From contig BDSI01000004.1 in NCBI GenBank assembly GCA_003117195.1, positions 298,163 through 362,162 of the forward strand: a DNA stretch of 64,000 nt, given 5' to 3'. How positions within the stretch are numbered: position 1 is the first letter of the stretch; each line of letters opens with the position of its first letter. The notes beneath the pieces were generated by a model. That model was not told the origin of the DNA. It searched no databases and was given only the letters and a program-made list of their open reading frames with translations. Position numbers and translations under genes: made by a program. Below, piece after piece: positions 44,001 to 56,000 of the stretch. The DNA is from Eudorina sp. 2006-703-Eu-15 (lineage: Eukaryota > Chlorophyta > Chlorophyceae > Chlamydomonadales > Volvocaceae).

Positions 44001-47000
44001 CCCCCGACTCACCTCCAGTCCACCAACTGTACGGCACCCACCGCCTCCACCATCCCCCGTGGCCGCTCCAGCGCCGCGCGTATGAGCGACAGGCACCTCG
44101 CCTGATCCCGAGACAGCCGCCGGGCGGCGGCCGCCGCCTCCGGGTCCTGCGCCTCGCCGTGGTCATCCGCGCCGTCAGATCCCCCACTACCACCACCGCC
44201 GCCTCCGCTGCCTCCGCCGCAGCCGCCGCGGGCTGCCGCCGTTTCCTCCTCCTCCTCCTCAGCCGCCTCCGCCGCCGCGTCCTCATCGTCTCCGCATTCC
44301 GCCACCCCTATTAACGCCTCGATCACCTCCTCCGGGCTGAACACCTTGGCGGCGGCTGTAGCTGCGGCAGCTGCTGCTGCTGCTGCGCTGCCGGCTGCAG
44401 CAACGGCACCGCGACTGCGCATGCTACCACCACCTGTTACTGGTGTTGTTGTTGCTACAGCCGGCAGCGGTGGCATACCCAGCGCTGCCCGCTCCGCGTC
44501 CAGCAGCCGCCGTATGTGCTCGTCCCGCTCGTCCACGCCGTCGTACAGGACGAGGTGCGTCACGCGCTCGTTCCACGCGTCCACCACGACGCCGCCGTGC
44601 CGTACAACAGCGGCCTTGAGGGCCTCGACGCGGTCCCGTGGGTCGGTCACCGACCAGGCATGTGCGCGCGCCTCGCAGTCCGCCACTCCGGTCAGAAGCC
44701 CCAGTGGCGCTGCCGTACGAGTCGGCGGCGGTGGCGGCGGCGCAATGTCGTGCATCTCCAGGAACAGGAGCGTAAGGCCCAGAAACATGGACCCGGGCGG
44801 CGGCTTCTCACCGATGTCGTGGATCTCGTCCCGGATCCTCCGTACGACGTCGTCGGTGGTCTCGTACAGCGCTGGCAGGCGCGGGCAGGGAGGGCGAGGC
44901 CGGGGGCACATGGCGGCGGGTTGGATGGGTTGCGGGCGGCAGGCCGTATGGGCTGCGGGCGTGTGTGCTTGCCGAAACCCTGGACCTACCCGTTATCACA
45001 GATCACCCCGAACACCCGCTCTTCGTGGTCCGTACGGCAGCTGGAAAAGCCTTTTCAGAAAGGGGGAAAATCCCTACCGGTCCGGCCCACCCACGGCCTT
45101 GCACGAGCACGGCCTTGCACGAGCAAGTAAGGAGGCCATGTGCCCCTACCCCTGCCCCTGGCCTCAATGTCCCTGGCCTACATTGCAAGGAAGAAGGTGG
45201 CGGCCTCCTACCGAGCCCCACAACCCTCACATCCCGCACAGGCTCTCCCCCCCCGTGACGTTGGTCCATTCCACTCAACTGGTTCGCCCATCCGGCTGCC
45301 GCCGCGCGTCCTGCTGCCTCGCCCGCCGCCGCGCCCGTGCCGGCATGGCCGCCGCCTCCTCCAGCCGCGCCCTGGCCTCTGCCAGCTGGGCCGGGGTAAC
45401 GTGGCGGGACAGCACCGCCTCCAGGTCCTCCTCGCCAAGGATCTCAAAGTACGGATCGCCGTACGGGTCCATCACGGCGCTGTACTGCTCACGGGACTGT
45501 GGGCTCACGGCGGGCCGCGGGGCCGCACCGGGTCAGTACTCAGTAGGGGTCGGGCATCCCCTGCGCCGATCCCCAATACACCTTGTAATACGGGTCCACC
45601 TTGTAACGGCTACATTACACCTATCCTCAAACGCCCCCAGCAGCCTCATGCCGCACATCCCGATTGAGGTATAATATGGAAACTTGGAAAGAGGTGGAGT
45701 GACCCTGGAGTGACCCTGGAGTGATTGCACGCAGACTCTGACATGGGGGCATGCACCTCCACCCACCCAAGTCAGGGGCTCCTCAACAGCCCCAAAGCGA
45801 TCCCGGCAGCGGTCACGTCAGCCTTATGGTCACGTCAGTCTAATATCAGAAAGGGCTTAGGGGTGAGATGGGGGGGGGGGAGTGGTGGAAGGGGTAGGTG
45901 GCGTGGGCAGGCGGGATATTCTACTCCATTTTTCCACAGCATCACCTCCCCTTCCAACCTCCTCGGCCCACCGCGCCCGCTTTTCACTCCGTCGTTAGCC
46001 GCTGCCACCGCCCACCTACCCCTTCCGCCATCCCCACCCCCTCCCCGTCCCTCACCTGCGTGTGCGCTTCTGGGTTTGGTTTTTTTTCTCAACCCCTCCT
46101 CCTCCTCCCTCCTCCTCCCTCCCCCTTCCTCCCTCCTCCCTCCTCCTCCCTCCCCCTTCCTCCCTCCTCCTCCCTCCTCGTACGTACTGTTGTTGCCCCT
46201 CTCACGCCGCGCCCACTCACCCAATTCCTCGGCTTCCCTCTGTGCATCGCCATGACCTCGTACAACGCTCGCGGCGCGGCTACCTCCTTCTACCACCACA
46301 GGTTGGTAACTTTTCTGTCCCTTCCGGGTTGGGTCGGGTTCGCATTTTGCTTGTTACTGCACCAGCGGCAGCGCGGCCGCGCCGCCACGCGCCCGCGCGC
46401 GGTGTCTATCTTTCCATTGCTATGCAGGTACCGCACAACGTAAGTATACTGAGTTCTGCTGGGTGTGCCTGGGGTCGTTCTTCGGGTTTATTTCTTTTTT
46501 TCAATTTAACTCCCTCCTCCTCCCTCCTCCTCCCTCCCCCCTCCTCCTCCTCCTCCCTCCCCCCTTCACCTGCTCGCTGATGCTCCAAGCCAGGGAGGGC
46601 CGGGGGGGCTCCCCCAGCACCCGCTGCTCCCCCACCTCCCGCAGCCACTCGGGGCGCAGCAGGTCCGCCCGGGCCGCGATGGGGCCCAGGGAGGGGTCGG
46701 CGCGGAGGCGGGCGGGGTCACAGCGTCCCACCACCACGTAGGAAGTCGCGTGCGGCCCGGAGGGGACCTGCCAGGGGACCGAAGGGTGAGATTTCCGGGC
46801 CACAGTTACACACGATTGGGGAGACGTTGAAGGTAGGGTACACGGGAAGCTGGCAGACAGGGGGCTGAGTGGGGCGCGGGCGCCCGGAGGGAGGGAGGGA
46901 GGGAGGCTGGAGCCCGGCGAGCCCCCGGGGGTTGTATTGTGTGTTTAGGTAAGAGACCCTGGTTGTGGTGTGTGTGCCACTGAGCCATAGCGCCGCCCAA

Positions 47001-50000
47001 CCCGACCCGGCCCATGCCACCCAACCAAGCGGGGATGCGGTGGGGGGCGGGCGGGTCTGCTTACCTGGGTCCCGCGTCCACCCGACCGAACACAGGCGTG
47101 TGCACATAACCCCCCCTATGTGGTAAGTGTACTTGCACCTGGGTTCGGGCGCGCGGGTTTACGTCTTTCGTAAACACACCCACCCACCCACCCTCGCGCC
47201 CAGCCAACCGTTCAGCCACCTACGCAGCCACCCACCCGACCATCCCCCATCCCCCAGCCCTCAGCCCCCAGCCAGCCACTCACGTAGTTTTGTGTCTCCA
47301 CGCCCCCCAGTCGCTTCACCAGGGCCGCCAGCTGCCTGCGCTGCTCGGGCGGCAGGTCCCGCAGCAGCACATAGCGGTCCCCCAGCACATCCACCTCCAC
47401 ATCCACCTGGCGGGAGGGGAGGACGAGGGGGGGTATAGGAAATTGGTAGACATTTTCAAACTGCGCTGCTGCCAGAGCGACAAGAGAGGGGGAGACGGGC
47501 GCAGGGAGTGGGGAGGCTGTCTTTATTGACAAAAAGAGAGTGGAGAGGCTGTCTTTATTGACGAAAAGGGAGTGGGGAGGCTGACCGCACTGGTACAGAA
47601 CCGCAGATTGCAATTGAAAATTGGTGGAGGTAGCTCAGATGCGAGCAGAGCAGCGAACAACGACCCGGCGGGCAGCGCCGGTCGCATATCGGTGACGGGT
47701 GTTGGCTGCTGGGGATTCCTTGGTAGGGGTCCCAGGGGTCGGTCCCCGGGGTCGGTCCCAGAGGTCGCTCCCAGGGGTCGGTCCCAGGGGTCGGTCCCAG
47801 AGGTCGGTCCCCGGGCGACGAACGACCCGCCCTGAACAAGTGACCAACGAACCCGGGCCGCTGCAGGTCCCGGGTGGCGGGGGTGGGTAGGCGGAGCCAA
47901 GTGCGGCGCCGCGGGGGCTCCAGGGGGGGACGCAGGGGTGGGATGTGGAAGCAGAGGGAGTGAAACGAGGAGTTACAGTACGGCAACCCGCACACACACA
48001 CACACACATACACAGGCCAGCCCACTCACGTGGGACACGTCCACGGGTCGGAGCTCCAGGGGCACCCTCGCCACTGCGATGCGGGGGGCGGATGCTCCGG
48101 AACCACCCGCCCGGCGGCGCGAGGAGGGCCCGGCGCCGCCGGCCCCGCCGTCGCGGCCGCGCCGGCCGTGGCCCCCTGTCGCGACCTGCTGCCCCTCGTC
48201 CCCCTCCCGGATGGCTCGGGCTGCGGAGGGAGGAGTGGGCAAGCGCCAAGGGGGTCTAGGAGGTCCAGCGGGTCGAGGGGGTCTGGGAGGTTAAGGTGTT
48301 AGGGGACTCGTGGGGTTCGGGGCGGCGGGATGGGGTCAGGGAGACCTCGTACGGGAGCGGGATGAGACGCTGGTGAGAAGCTAGACGGTGTGCGGGAGAG
48401 GCCGTATGCAAGCCGCGAGCAGGGCAACCAATGCAGATGTGGTGTGGTGTGGTGCGGGGCGTGGTGAGGGGTGTGAGGGGACTCGGCAGGACGGGCTTCG
48501 GTGGGCCCCCCGGGGTGCCATTACATCATACCGTACACGCATGCCGTACCCCGCTCACCCCGCTCCAGAACCATCTTCTCCAGCTCGGCCAGCGTGGTGG
48601 CGTCAAGCGCGCTGCGGTCTTCCCGTACGGCAACCACGCGGGGGAAGCGCAGCGAGTAACGGCTGGCGAAGGTGTCGCTGGTGATGGTGCGAACTGCGGG
48701 GCGGGGCGGAGGTGGAGGTGGAAGGGAAGTTGGGAGATGGGCGATGAGGGTGAGGTTTGGCGTGCGGGTTGAACAACATGGATACACGGTAAAACCCTCA
48801 ACCCCTGGAATGAATTCTCTCTCCCACACACCTGCCCAACCCTCTACACCACTCAACCCTCTACACCCGCCCCACGTCCCCTTTCCTCCCCTTTCCTCCC
48901 CTTTCCTCCCCTCCTGCCCCCTCCCGCCCCCTCCCCTCCCCTCCCGCCCCCTCCCCTTCCCTTCCCGCCCCCTCCCTCCCCTCCCCACCGTCCGCCTTGA
49001 CGGTGAGCACCACGCTCCGCAGCGGGTCCCGCACCCACACGTCCGGTCTCTCGCGCGCGTGTCCCGTGAGGCGGTAGCACCGGGGCGGCCGCTGACCCGG
49101 GCCAGGTCCACCAGCAGCGGCCGCAGCCGCTCCCGCACCAGGTCGTTCTGCTCCGCGTTCAGGCCGGTGCCCACCCTGCAGCCAAACCACCACCACCACC
49201 ATCACCAATACCATCACACAAACAACAAGAGTGATGACGACGACGACACAAACGCATGGCCGCCGCGGCACGGCGGGATGAGAGGTGGAAGGGGCAGAAT
49301 GGGGAAGGGCGAGGGCAGGGGCGAGAAGGACGGGTGTAGCGCGCGGGCGTGCGGAAACAAAGAAAGGCCAGGCGGGATGCATATCTGTGTTCACCGGGGA
49401 GCTGCCGGCCGGCTGGTGGAGGTGGGCGAGCGGGTCTGTGTGGGGTTTGATGTGGGGCCCCGGGGGAGTCACCTGCAGAAGCTGACGAAGGTGGACGGCT
49501 CGGCTCCCGGCACCCGGGGGGTGTCCGCCAGGGCGAGCAGGTACTCACTCAGCCGGCCGCCGCGACTGAGGCGGGGTGGGGGTGGGGGTTGGGGGAGGGG
49601 GTGGAAGGGGTGGGAAGGGGTGGGAAGGTGTGGGAAGTGTGGGAAGGAGCAGTGTGGTTAGCGCTAAGGGTGGAAGTAAGGAGAGGGGGTACGCGGCGAA
49701 GGTGAGCAGGGGCATTTAGAGGTGGAGATGTGAGGGATGGGGCCCCACATCGGGAGGGGTGGCCTGGCGGTGGAAGCCGGATGGTGACGGTGGTGGTAGT
49801 GTGTTTTCAAATGGGTAGACCGGACAACCTGCAGGGATGGCTGAGAGTGAATATCAGGGAGGCAGGCAGGCAGGGAGGCAGGCAGGCAGGAAGGCAGGCA
49901 GGCAGGCAGGCAGGGAGGCAGGGAGGCAGGGAGGCAGGGAGGGGGGCAGGCAGGTAGGTACAGCAAAACTCATTACCCGTACACTACCCCCCCGCCCGCT

Positions 50001-53000
50001 TCCTCACCGGCCGCCCGTGCCCCACATGGCACCAATGACCACCTGTGGGGCAGCAGTTGCGCCGGGGGAAGGGGAGGGAAGGGGAGGGAAGGGGAAGGGG
50101 TGGGTGTCCGCACCGACCCCATGGGTCGGTGACCCATGCCGACACATGCCGACACATGCCGGTCCCCAAATCCACCGACCAACACCGACCCACGCCCACC
50201 CACCGCGTCGAATTCGGAGCTGTCCACGTAGTCAGGCTTGACTTTGAGCCAGGTTCCGGAGCGGTCGTTGAGCCTGTACGGTGAATCCAGCGCCTTGACC
50301 ACGATGCCCTCCTCCTGCAGCCCCCCACACAAACGTCGTGTCCGCGGGGTACGGCGTGCAGTTTACGATGTACGGGGTACGACGATGAGTCACGTGGGTT
50401 ACCGGTCTAAGAGGCATGCGCAGGGATTCTCTCCCGCCTCCTGCCCGACCGGATCTCTTAACGAGGAGGTTCACACCGTTACTCGGTCGTACCTGCTTGG
50501 CTAACGCCCGTTCGTACACGTCCTTGATGTCCTCCTCGGTCGTGCCTTCCTTGCTGTACGCCTCGCCGCCTGCGGCGTCCCGGGTCCCGGCGTCCCGGGC
50601 CGTGGCCGTCACCACCCACCGTCGTGAGGGCGAGGGAAGCGGGAGGGAGGGAAGGGGGTTCACGTGTGGGGATGGGGGTTGCCGCGGCAGCACGTGACCG
50701 GATGGGGATGGGGCGCGACCCGATGGCTACCCGATGTGTGCGTCTGTGTGTGTTTAGAATTGCAACCCGCCCGCCCGCCCGATCCCAGGTGGCAATATAC
50801 TTACCATAGAACCTGCGAGGAAAAAGTTACCAGATGCAGGCGCGCGGACAAGGCAGCCGCGCCACCACCGCAAGGCAAATCATACCGCAAATACTAAATA
50901 CGGAGACGCACGACGCACGCAAACGGATTGGTTACCGACCTGTAAAATTTATGACGAATATATGGTGACGGTCCCCACGGAAGCAGCGTCGGTCGTCCAT
51001 CATGCGGGAACGCGGAAGGAAGCAAGTTGTGAGGCAAAGCGGAAGGGAGCAAGACAAAATACAGTAACTAGACAAGGTGAAAGCAAACAGGATGAAAGCA
51101 AACAGGTCACGATGGTGGTGGCGCGGCTACGGGTGAGAATCGCGGAAGGAGGGATTTGTAGGCAGGGACGCGTACGAACGCGGCATGGGTGCAGTACGGC
51201 AGTGTACGGAAGGGACGCCAGTGTGCCAGCGGCCGGTGGGGTAATGACATATGTGTGTCTGTGTGTGTGTGTTGTGTTAAAATAAACCGAGAGACACGAC
51301 TTGCGAGGACCCTAATTGCGCACGCGGACGTGTGTGTTGTGTGTGTGTGTGTGTGTGTGTGGCGTCCGCCTGAATCAGGGAGGGCTCGTGTTCATGGGCG
51401 GCAGCGGAGGAGGACAGCAGCTGAGGGGACCCGCGGCCGGGTCCGGGTCCTCCACCAACAGGCGGCAGCGGAGGAGGTACCGTACCTGCTATCCTACCTG
51501 CTATCCTACCGACCGCATCACGGCGGCCCCGCACGCCCAGGCACCCGTTACTTACTGCCTTTCTTGCTGCCCAGCCAGGCAGCCAGCCAGGCAGCCAGCC
51601 AGCCAGGAAGTCAGGCGCAGTTCTTCAGCTGGCTCCCAGCCCCATCCGCTGGCAAATAAACCCGCCGCCAGGGTGTCGGCCCCTCCACCCTCTCCCCAAA
51701 CCGGCGCCCGATCGCCTGTGTGAACCCTGCTCACGAAGCGGTCGCCGCTCCCCTCTGCGGCGCCTCTTCGCCCCCGCCCAGCGTTTTCCTTCTTTCAAAC
51801 TGCGGCAGCCCCGACATCGCGGAGCGCAAACTCCCACCGCCACCGCCACCGCGTCCGCGTCCGCCAGTCGCCGGCTCGAATCGCTCAACCGACCGGCCCA
51901 CCAACCCACCGGCCAACCGACCGGCCAACCGGCCCACCGGCCCACCGACCGACCCACCGGCCCACCGACCGGCCCACCGACCGGCCCACCGACCGGCCCA
52001 TCGACCGACCCACCGAACCACCGGCCCACCAACCCACGCGCCCACGCACCCAGCATGGGCGTCCCCGGCAGCAGCGGCAGCGCCCGGAAGCGAATGACCC
52101 GGGAGGGGCCCACCGGGAGGCCCTCGGGCGGGCAGCTGCGCAGCGCCCGCCGCAGCAGCTGCTGCCGCTCCTGCCACACCCGGGAGTGGGGATGGGCCAT
52201 GGGCGAGGGGCTTGGTGAAAACAGAATTGTGATGGAGAGGGTGGTGAGGGTCGCCTTGGGCAGGCAATGGGTGGTGGTCGAGCGGTGGTCCACCCCATGC
52301 CCATCCCATGCCAACCCCGTCTCCAGCACGGCCCACCCGCCCGAGACCCTCCCACAGCACGCGACGTGCAGCGGCTACTCCCACGGCAGCGGCTCTCGAC
52401 CCCTCATCCCCAGCGGCTACTCCAGCTCTCGACCCCTCACCCCCAGCGGCTTGTCCAGCACGGAGCCCCCGTCGATGAACAGCACGTCAAACGCCACGTA
52501 GATGACCTCCACGTCGGCGGCGGTGGGGAAGACGTAGTCGGGGTCGGTGGTGTTGATGGAGGTGCCCATCTGCGGATAGGGAGCGGCGGGGAAGGGGGAG
52601 GGGCATGGGGAGGGGGGGGGTGCCGCGAGCTGGTGGAGCGACACAAACTGCGCTGGCCTTGCGGGTTGAGGGTGTATGTGGCTCGGGACGAGGTGCAGGA
52701 GAGTGTGAGGCCACGGGGCCAGGCGGGGACAACATGGGGAGGACATTCCGAACCGAACTAAGCCGAATGTCGGAGCAGAAGCAACATACGGGGAAAGACA
52801 CTTGCAGACACGGTGTTATCATAAGTGATGTCACGCGGCCCCCGAGCGGTATCTGAACAGGAGCCTTGGCCCTTGGCGGTCGCCCAGGCCTTGGTTGCCG
52901 GGCCTTGATTGCCGGACCCATACCCGGGAAAGAAGGACTCAGCGGGGATCAACTCGGAGGGTTTAGGCCCGCGACTGCCTGCAACCGCTTCAGGCCCGCG

Positions 53001-56000
53001 ACTGCCTGCAACCCGCAACCCCCCGCGCCGCAAACCAGATTGAACCCCCGGCCAACTCAACCAGGCTGACCCCACCGCCCAACAAGCCGGCACCAATCAG
53101 GAGCATGTCCCGGACCTTCATTTTGATTCGCTCCGTGGGCCCTGCGCCCCGGTTGATGGCGTCTATGGCGCTGGTGAGGCCCCCGAACGGCTCGAACACC
53201 TGGCTGCGGCGGGGGCCGGGTATGGCGGCGGGAAAGGGGGGCAGGGGGGGCGGGAAAGGGGGGCCAGGGGGGGCGATGAGACGGAGGATACAGAGAGTTG
53301 GTGGACAGCGTTGGACTGCTCTGACTGCCAGGGCAAGGATCCGGTGGCGGGGATGAGGCGGGAGGGGGAACGGGGCTCAGGGGCCAGGGTTGCCCACAAG
53401 GAGGGGGGCGACGAGCGATGAGCGGCAGGGGTACGGCACCGGATGGACCGACGGTTATGAAGGGCCGCTGTGGCTTGCTGGGCGCCATGCAGGCAGGGGC
53501 CCCCGGACATGGGCCTCGAGGGCACCTGTTGGGCATGGCGGGAGTCCCGCTGGCTGGATGCTCCGAAGCCACCAGTCGCAGCACAACCGCCACACAAGAA
53601 CCGCACAGTACAACGGGGTGTAGTAACCAACACTACAAGCGCAGAATGAGCAGCACAGTACAGCACAGCGCTGTCCCAGACCCGACCCGACCCGACCCGT
53701 CCCCCCGACCCGACCCGACCCGATTGCCAACCCGACCCGACCCGACCCGTCCCCCTGCGCACCGGGTCTTGTTCCACACGACCATCTCCCCGTCCAGGAC
53801 CATGCGCTCCTGCGTCATCAGCTCCGCCAGGGCGGGACCCAGCACCGTGAAGTCCCGCTTGGAGCCGTGGTCCAGGCCCCGCCGGCTGAAGAAGTTGAAG
53901 GTGTCGGGGCCCGTGCGGTGGACCTGGCGGGGTAGGGGCGGGGGGGGAGCACACCGTAAACAGCAAACATCCCCGGGAGGAAGGGGCTAAGAGTTTGGGG
54001 GTGCGGAGAGCGGAAGGTAAGGGAAGCGCTTCCTCGCGTTGCCTGTTTCGCGTCGTGTGAGGAGCAGGGGCCTGGGGCAGTGAATTCGACCGCCGGATAC
54101 CGGTAAGGAACTCAAGCGCCTCGGCGGCGCCATCATGAGCTCGAACGTCGGACGCGGTGCGCCTTCGCCTTCGCCTTCGCCTTCGCCTTCCCCTTCGCCT
54201 TCGCCTTCGCCTTCGCCTTCCCCTTCCCCTTCCCCTTCCCCTTCCCCTTCCCCTTCCCCTTCCCCTTCCCCTTCCCCTTCCCCTTCCCTTCCCTTCCCCT
54301 TCCCCTTCCCCTTCCCCTTCCCCTTCCCTTCCCCTTCCCCTTCCCTTCCCCTTCCCCTTCCCCTTCCCCTTCCCCTTCCCTTCCCCTTCCCCTTCCCCTT
54401 CCCCTTCCCCCGAGCAAACCTGATGCGGCGCCATGCACTGGAACGCCCGGTCCCCTGCTGCAGCTACAGCCACAGCCACAGCCACAGCCACAGCCACAGC
54501 TACAGCTGCAGCTCTGCTCCCCCTCCCCAGGTACCGCACCACGTAAGTATACTGAGTTATGCTGGGTTTGCCCGGGTTCGTTCTTCGGGTTGATTTATTT
54601 TCTCAATTTATCCCCCTCCCCACCTGCATGCGCTCGCCGTCGAATTTGACCTCCACGACGAACCGCCTGCCGCGCATCCGCCGGGCCGCCACCGCCACCC
54701 CGCCGTCGCATCGGTCCGCCAGCTGAGGCTTGGCGGGTTGCCCGGGGACGACATCCTGCCGACCCACGGGTCAGTCAGCCAGCCAGCCAGTCATTCGATC
54801 CATCCGTCCCTCCGTCCGTCCCTCCGTCCGTCGTCAAATAGGCAGTCACTTCGGATCTCAAGGGAAGAGGACTTAAAGTCTAACTCTTGGCGCGAGTGTA
54901 CCACACACGCCTGGTCCCACACGAGGCGGGTCAGCTCCTGCGCTTCCCGGCCCCCCCCCGCACGTCCCCCCCCCCCGGGCTGTCGCCGGGCTGGGTGTGT
55001 CTGGGCTGTCCCTTTTTAAACACCCGCCCACCACCCCGCGCACCCTCTTCTTGACCCGGGTGGCGGGGTCCACCAGGTCCAGCAGCACCCGGCGCAGGTC
55101 CATGCAGGTGTTGAGCAGGTCGGGGGCGTCCGGGTGGTAGGCCGCCAGGACCGTGTCCGCGGACATGCCGATCTGCGGGCGGGCGGGCGGGCGGGCGGGC
55201 GCCGGGCGGGTGAGGGAGGACATGTCAGTGCGTGTGTGCATCAGAAGACCGCACCGCGAGAAACGACGAGTCCAGATCGATCGTCCATGTGCATGATGAG
55301 CGGGTGTGTGTGTCGTGTGTGTCGTGTACTTGTGATACGAGGCAGAGGGGAAGGGTATCGGAAACTGGGGAGGGGGTTATGGCAACATGCCGATCTGCGC
55401 CAGAAGAGCGAAGGGGAGGGGTTAACGGGAAATTGGTAGACATGTTCATACTGAGCTGCTGCGAGAGGGGAGGGGGACGCAAGTGCATGTGCTTTCCTGC
55501 GTTGCCTGTTCAGGCAGGGGGGAGGCAGCGCACGGGGTTACAAAATGGGAGCGGCCGTGTGTGCTTCTCAGCGTGGTGCTGGCCGTTCCCCCTTCCCATC
55601 ACCGCCCTCCTCCCCATCACCCCTCCCCCCTTCCCCTTCCCCTTCCCCTTCCCCTTCCCCTTCCCCTTCCCCTTCCCCTTCCCCTTCCCCTTCCCCCCTT
55701 CCCCTTCCCCTTCCCCTTCCCCTTCCCCTTCCCCTTCCCCTTCCCCTTCCCCCCCTTCCCCTTCCCCTTCCCCTTCCCCTTCCCCTTCCCCCCCCCCCCC
55801 CCCCCCCCCTTCCCCTTCCCCTTCCCCTTCCCCTTCCCCTTCCCCTTCCCCTTCCCCTTCCCCTTCCCCTTCCCCTTCCCCTTCCCCTTCCCCTTCCCGC
55901 AATTTGCAATGTCTACTGATTTCCTATACCCCCCTTCCCATCACCAGTCACCTAGGCACCGAACCACCCAGCACCCACCCATACACCCACCCACCCTCCC

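Larger units (their letters stand above)
44013..47406 (-). other. LIG4: LIG4 tandem BRCT region
   Basis: BRCT1 spans exons 20-21 ([55 protein letters not shown]). The linker in exon 22 ([20 protein letters not shown]) matches the segment that grips XRCC4 in other ligase IVs. BRCT2 starts in exon 23 ([36 protein letters not shown]) and closes with [14 protein letters not shown] across the exon 23-24 junction. About 130 residues of Ala, Glu and Gly tracts are inserted inside BRCT2. Confidence 0.88.
53763..54755 (-). other. LIG4: LIG4 nucleotidyltransferase core, motifs I to III
   Basis: Exon 8 ends in [15 protein letters not shown], motif I with the Lys that takes AMP. It joins in phase 0 to exon 9 ([31 protein letters not shown]; motifs Ia and III). 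The 700-bp intron between them holds a long CCTTCC tract and a family B-like repeat, so motif I and motif Ia are read from separate islands. The downstream motifs IV and V are in exon 14 (50204-50314). Confidence 0.93.

Noticed and set aside
48989..49175. LIG4 as a pseudogene because of the exon 17 frameshift
   Set aside because: All other 23 exons keep frame, splice sites and catalytic residues. One lost base in a homopolymer is better explained by sequence error, though not excluded.
51540..51735. Candidate extra LIG4 exons ([16 protein letters not shown] and [16 protein letters not shown] frames) with a GTAAGT donor
   Set aside because: Exon 12 (phase 1) joins exon 13 (phase 1) directly and gives [13 protein letters not shown], as expected from ligase IV spacing. 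The extra frames do not match the family and would break the phase.
54420..54480. Frame AFQCMAPHQ as an extra LIG4 exon between motif I and Ia
   Set aside because: Exons 8 and 9 join in phase 0 and give the uninterrupted family order [20 protein letters not shown].
53163..54542. 459-residue minus-strand frame
   Set aside because: It is mainly a reading of the pyrimidine hexamer tract in an intron, fused with out-of-frame parts of exon 9.
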